This document shows, in pieces, positions 31,597 through 33,827 of a DNA stretch of 33,827 nucleotides; the first letter of the stretch is position 1; each line of letters starts with the position of its first letter. A program made the position numbers and the translations under genes. The DNA is taken from contig PHBZ01000054.1 in assembly GCA_002840755.1 (NCBI GenBank), positions 1 to 33,827 on the forward strand. Direction: 5' to 3'. Origin of the DNA: Chloroflexi bacterium HGW-Chloroflexi-10. Lineage in GTDB: Bacteria; Chloroflexota; Anaerolineae; Anaerolineales; Anaerolineaceae. The notes below the pieces were generated by a model. That model saw nothing but the letters and a program-made list of their open reading frames with translations. It did no database searches and had not been told where the DNA came from.

Positions 31597-32603
31597 GCAG
31601 TCCCGAAGCACACACCTGGCAGGACTACTGTTGTGATCTGCGCTTCTTCCTCGAAGCCGTTGGGGATCGCCCGCCTAACACCATCACCTTTCAGGACATC
31701 GACCGTTTCATCCTGGCACAGTCAGAAAAAGGCTTTAAACCAGCCACGATCAACCGCCGGTTAGCCTCCATCGCGGCGCTGTATGCCTTTCTCATGCCCG
31801 AGGATGATGAGCTGGCTTGCCCGGTCTTTCCCCGCCGTCATCACCTGCGCGAGCCGCAGCGGCTGCCCCGTCCTGTGCAAGAAGACGCCCTGCGCGAGTT
31901 CTTCGCCATGATCGACAACGTCCGTGACCTGGCCATGTTCACCCTAATGTTAAGGTGCGGTTTACGGATTAGCGAAATCGCCAAATTAGAGCTTTCCGAC
32001 CTGTACCTGGAGGAAGAAACGCCGCGGATGCTGGCGCGGGGCAAAGGTTCGCGTCAGCGGGTGGCGTATCTGTCCGATCAGGCGGTGCGCGGAGAGGGCT
32101 CGAGCGACCACGTTTTTCTGTACCGCCATGCGCCTTTGAGCAAGGATTTAATCCGCTCCCGCCTAAAAACCATTGGCACGCGCAATGGGGTCAGGGTCTA
32201 CCCGCATCGTCTTCGCCATACCTGCGCCTCGCAGTTATTGAAAGCGGGCTGCCGCATCACCTCGATCCAGGCGTTTCTGGGTCACAAGAGGCTCAACACC
32301 ACCATGATCTATGCCCGCGCCTACGACCAGACCGTCGCTGACGATTACTTTGCCGCCATGAGCCGGGTAGAAGAGCGCATGGAGATTGGCTTAGCGCCGA
32401 AGCCAACGGAAGATACAAACCAGGAATATGAAGTTGTTAAAGATCTGAAAAAAACACAAATTGTTACCTGGCTGGAACCGCTCGCGCTGCCCGAGTTATG
32501 CCATGAAGAGCGGCTGGAAATTGTAGAACACCTCAAATACGCATTGTCCTTGACCCTTAACCGTCAGCACGCCCCGCCGGTAACGCCTGTTGCTGTAGCG
32601 TAA
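31497..32603 (+). CDS. Tyrosine recombinase (XerC/D-like), native start deleted
   Basis: The catalytic set is complete: R157 (GLRISE), K183 (RGKGSR), H237 and R240 (PHRLRH), H263 (LGHKRLN) and nucleophile Y272 (MIYARAY). The SAM-like N-terminal domain (about 24-105) starts EIDRFVNWVR. About 90 residues follow the tyrosine, a long tail for the family. Compared with the second copy (MLSEIDRF from 33785) the natural ATG and part of its ribosome-binding site are deleted. The frame is rescued only through upstream codons, with ATG 31497 or 31524 (poor ribosome-binding sites) as starts. The gene may be poorly expressed or silent. GC content is higher than in the genes on either side. Confidence 0.85.
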   Translation: MNKAPPESRMRIAHPNILHYRTEIDRFVNWVRMRSPEAHTWQDYCCDLRFFLEAVGDRPPNTITFQDIDRFILAQSEKGFKPATINRRLASIAALYAFLMPEDDELACPVFPRRHHLREPQRLPRPVQEDALREFFAMIDNVRDLAMFTLMLRCGLRISEIAKLELSDLYLEEETPRMLARGKGSRQRVAYLSDQAVRGEGSSDHVFLYRHAPLSKDLIRSRLKTIGTRNGVRVYPHRLRHTCASQLLKAGCRITSIQAFLGHKRLNTTMIYARAYDQTVADDYFAAMSRVEERMEIGLAPKPTEDTNQEYEVVKDLKKTQIVTWLEPLALPELCHEERLEIVEHLKYALSLTLNRQHAPPVTPVAVA

Positions 32604-32846
32604 AACCGAACATCCATACGATTGGAACCATAATAACCGAATAGCAGCTTTGTTCATTTTTCTTTGCCCTGTCGATGGTCCCAAAAGCGATAAAATCATC
32701 TGTTCTTTTGAAGAAACGCCGATTGAGGAGAAACTGCCTGGAAGCCATCCTGGAAAACAATTACAAAAGAAATCAGTCAGAGCGCCAGCCTTCTTCCTCC
32801 GTCTTCTAGGGCAATCTTAGTCAAAATACACTATGATCTCCTCACG
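32604..32846. other. Gap between the recombinase and the HEAT gene
   Basis: These 243 bases should contain the right end of recombinase unit 1 and the 3' end of the HEAT gene transcript. I see no convincing gene, terminator or inverted terminal repeat. Short frames on the minus strand are artefacts of the recombinase codons. Confidence 0.4.
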
Positions 32847-33338
32847 CTATTCCTTTCCCTCCATTAGTTCTAACCTTTTTTCTGCGGCTTCTCTAACAAT
32901 CTTATTTTCATGTTGAGTTAATCCTGTAAGCGTTCTAATTACATCTTGAGAGAAAATGTCTGAAAGAAAATCACAAGCATCAAACTGTAATGATGGGTAT
33001 TCGTCATCTAACAGCATTTTTATAAGTTGATATGATTTCGGATCTCTAAATTCTTCTAGTATTTCGCAGGCTGTTTCACGGTCATCAGGGTTATCACTTC
33101 TAATTAATTGCTCCAGGATTCCCCATCCTTCATCTGGCGCATTTTTAACAAATTCTAGCCCTGCCTGTTTTCTGGGTGCTAAAAAACCATTCTTTTTATC
33201 CTTCATCACCCATTTCAACAATTCCATACGTTGTCCGCCGCTCATCTCTAGCAATGCTTCAAGTGTATCTTGTTCAGCAATATCGTTTACATATCTCTGG
33301 CTGAGTCTCTGTTTAGCCATTTCCATAAAGGTTTTCAT
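32847..33338 (-). CDS. HEAT-repeat protein, probable immunity protein
   Basis: The 163-residue protein is made of helical repeats (GWGILEQLIRSDNPDDRETA, YQLIKMLLDDEYPSLQFDA, DVIRTLTGLTQHENKIVREA) typical of HEAT proteins. AGGAG stands 6 bases before the ATG and overlaps the stop of the gene upstream, 10 bases away, so the two are coupled. In polymorphic-toxin loci the gene after the toxin tail encodes its immunity protein, and HEAT-type immunity proteins are known. It resembles the 2823-3491 protein in type, not in sequence. Confidence 0.65.
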   Translation of the reverse strand: MKTFMEMAKQRLSQRYVNDIAEQDTLEALLEMSGGQRMELLKWVMKDKKNGFLAPRKQAGLEFVKNAPDEGWGILEQLIRSDNPDDRETACEILEEFRDPKSYQLIKMLLDDEYPSLQFDACDFLSDIFSQDVIRTLTGLTQHENKIVREAAEKRLELMEGKE

Positions 33339-33348
33339 GGTTTTTCTC

Positions 33349-33673
33349 CTAAGGCCATTTTATCTTTGGTATTGATCGGAAGAAAGCATCAATCTTTGCT
33401 CCAATTCCTGACAATAAGCCCCCATCTGGACCATAAGCATCTCTAAATAGGGAATAATGTCCTTCTCCTCCATATTCAGGTGTGTATACAGCCGACTCGT
33501 TCACCTCCAGATTGTTCTCCTTAGAAAATTCTTGTAATTGCTCTACTGTTACAAGGTGGTACGTGTTTCCTGATCTCAAATTCTTGCCACATGACTGGCA
33601 ATAGGCAGATAATCCGTCTTGCCCTACATTTTCTAGTGCAACCGTATCATTGATTATGTTCCCGGTAGATCTT
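33349..33673 (-). CDS. N-terminally truncated probable toxin tail
   Basis: The minus-strand frame gives about 107 residues from the edge of the recombinase repeat (33674) to a TAG. It starts RSTGNIINDTVALENVGQDG, has a CQSCG cysteine pair, a charged middle (VTVEQLQEFSKENN) and ends FFRSIPKIKWP. The same frame runs on through the antisense of the repeat (VVQNVWMGYPHST), which is not natural coding. The true 5' part was cut off by the repeat. The HEAT gene follows at once, which suggests the toxic end of a polymorphic toxin. No toxin family is recognised. Confidence 0.55.
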
Positions 33674-33722
33674 AGATCAGTTATATTACACAGACCTGGA
33701 TTCTCCAGCAGGTGAATAAAGC

Positions 33723-33778
33723 ACCTCCTGAAAGTAGAATGAGGATAACCCATCCAAACATTCTGCACTACAGGAGGT
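33723..33778 (+). promoter_or_regulatory. Long imperfect hairpin covering the recombinase ribosome-binding site
   Basis: ACCTCCTG (33723-33730) and AGAATG (33736-33741) pair with CATTCT (33759-33764) and CAGGAGGT (33771-33778), giving 14 pairs around an internal loop. The 3' arm contains the AGGAGG ribosome-binding site at 33772-33777, so the fold would hide it. In copy 1 the end of this arm (GGT) is deleted. Confidence 0.65.
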
Positions 33779-33784
33779 TTTTCT

Positions 33785-33827
33785 ATGCTATCCGAGATCG
33801 ACCGTTTCGTCAACTGGGTGCGCAGGC
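33785..33827 (+). CDS. Second tyrosine recombinase, first 14 codons
   Basis: ATG at 33785 follows AGGAGG by 7 bases. The visible codons read MLSEIDRFVNWVRR, nearly the same as residues 23-34 of the 31497-32603 recombinase. The rest lies beyond the window. This copy shows the natural start of the family. Confidence 0.85.
   Translation, partial: MLSEIDRFVNWVRR

Larger units (their letters stand above)
33674..33827 (+). repeat. Recombinase leader repeat, copy 2 (intact, cut by the window edge)
   Basis: The 154 bases match 31459-31596 and include the 16 bases missing there. The copy lies 2215 bases to the right and interrupts the 33673-33349 gene. It contains a large hairpin, a full AGGAGG site and the recombinase ATG. 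Confidence 0.92.

Noticed and set aside
31407..31613. Minus-strand frame shared by both recombinase leader copies (VVQNVWMGYPHST)
   Set aside because: Occurs in both copies only because the DNA is repeated; the plus-strand leader and start codon explain its conservation.
1..33827. CRISPR array, rRNA or tRNA genes
   Set aside because: No regularly spaced repeats of the right size and no recognisable rRNA or tRNA sequence on either strand.

Overview
The window reads as chromosomal DNA of an uncultured or little-studied Chloroflexota bacterium, most likely class Anaerolineae. This is an inference from gene content and style: DnaA followed by RNase J, a GntR/PBP-like regulator, a phosphatidylinositol-type lipid synthase next to a PatA-like acyltransferase, a secreted M6 protease ending in a short FLPVIVR tail, and RHS fragments with the wording usual in that class. 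No rRNA, tRNA or CRISPR array was recognised.

Left flank (1-5940, almost all minus strand, AT-rich): a graveyard of a polymorphic-toxin locus. Short RHS-core fragments (about 782-928, 4093-4690, 5735-5935) are scattered among small orphan genes: two small membrane proteins, a lipoprotein, a HEAT-repeat protein and a double-CXXCG protein that resembles the SitI6 immunity family. The last overlaps, by an ATGA, the decayed tail of what looks like its toxin.

Centre-left (6010-7200): a small unit with a consensus promoter over a near-palindromic operator, a GAPxGNxNAxKHG-motif gene, and a hairpin-bounded 3' element. A related copy without the gene lies inverted 20 kb away (27325-26883). I regard this as the best candidate for an undescribed mobile or regulatory element here. 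REP-like repeats follow.

Core (7201-26874): a probable dnaA/oriC control region with nested palindromes, dnaA, RNase J with a leader that carries its own terminator-like hairpin, a zinc-ribbon/SH3 membrane protein, a GntR-PBP regulator, a methyltransferase, a PfkB sugar kinase, a DUF4013 membrane protein and a GNAT enzyme on the plus strand. A minus-strand pair for membrane lipid synthesis follows, then two LiaF-like membrane proteins (plus), an M6 metalloprotease with Calx-beta domains (minus), and a coherent envelope-stress/antibiotic-resistance cluster: OmpR-type regulator, histidine kinase, ABC ATPase, ABC permease and UppP (bacitracin-resistance type). Three phased direct repeats before the ABC genes are a likely binding site for the regulator.

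Right flank (26883-33827): the inverted element copy, a YhaO/YhaN-like pair (Mre11-type nuclease plus a Rad50-type ATPase that carries a membrane hairpin instead of a zinc hook), then a tyrosine recombinase. A second copy of the recombinase leader begins at 33674 and interrupts the 5' end of a probable toxin-tail gene that is followed by a HEAT-repeat gene. The first recombinase copy has lost its ribosome-binding site and start codon through a 16-base deletion.
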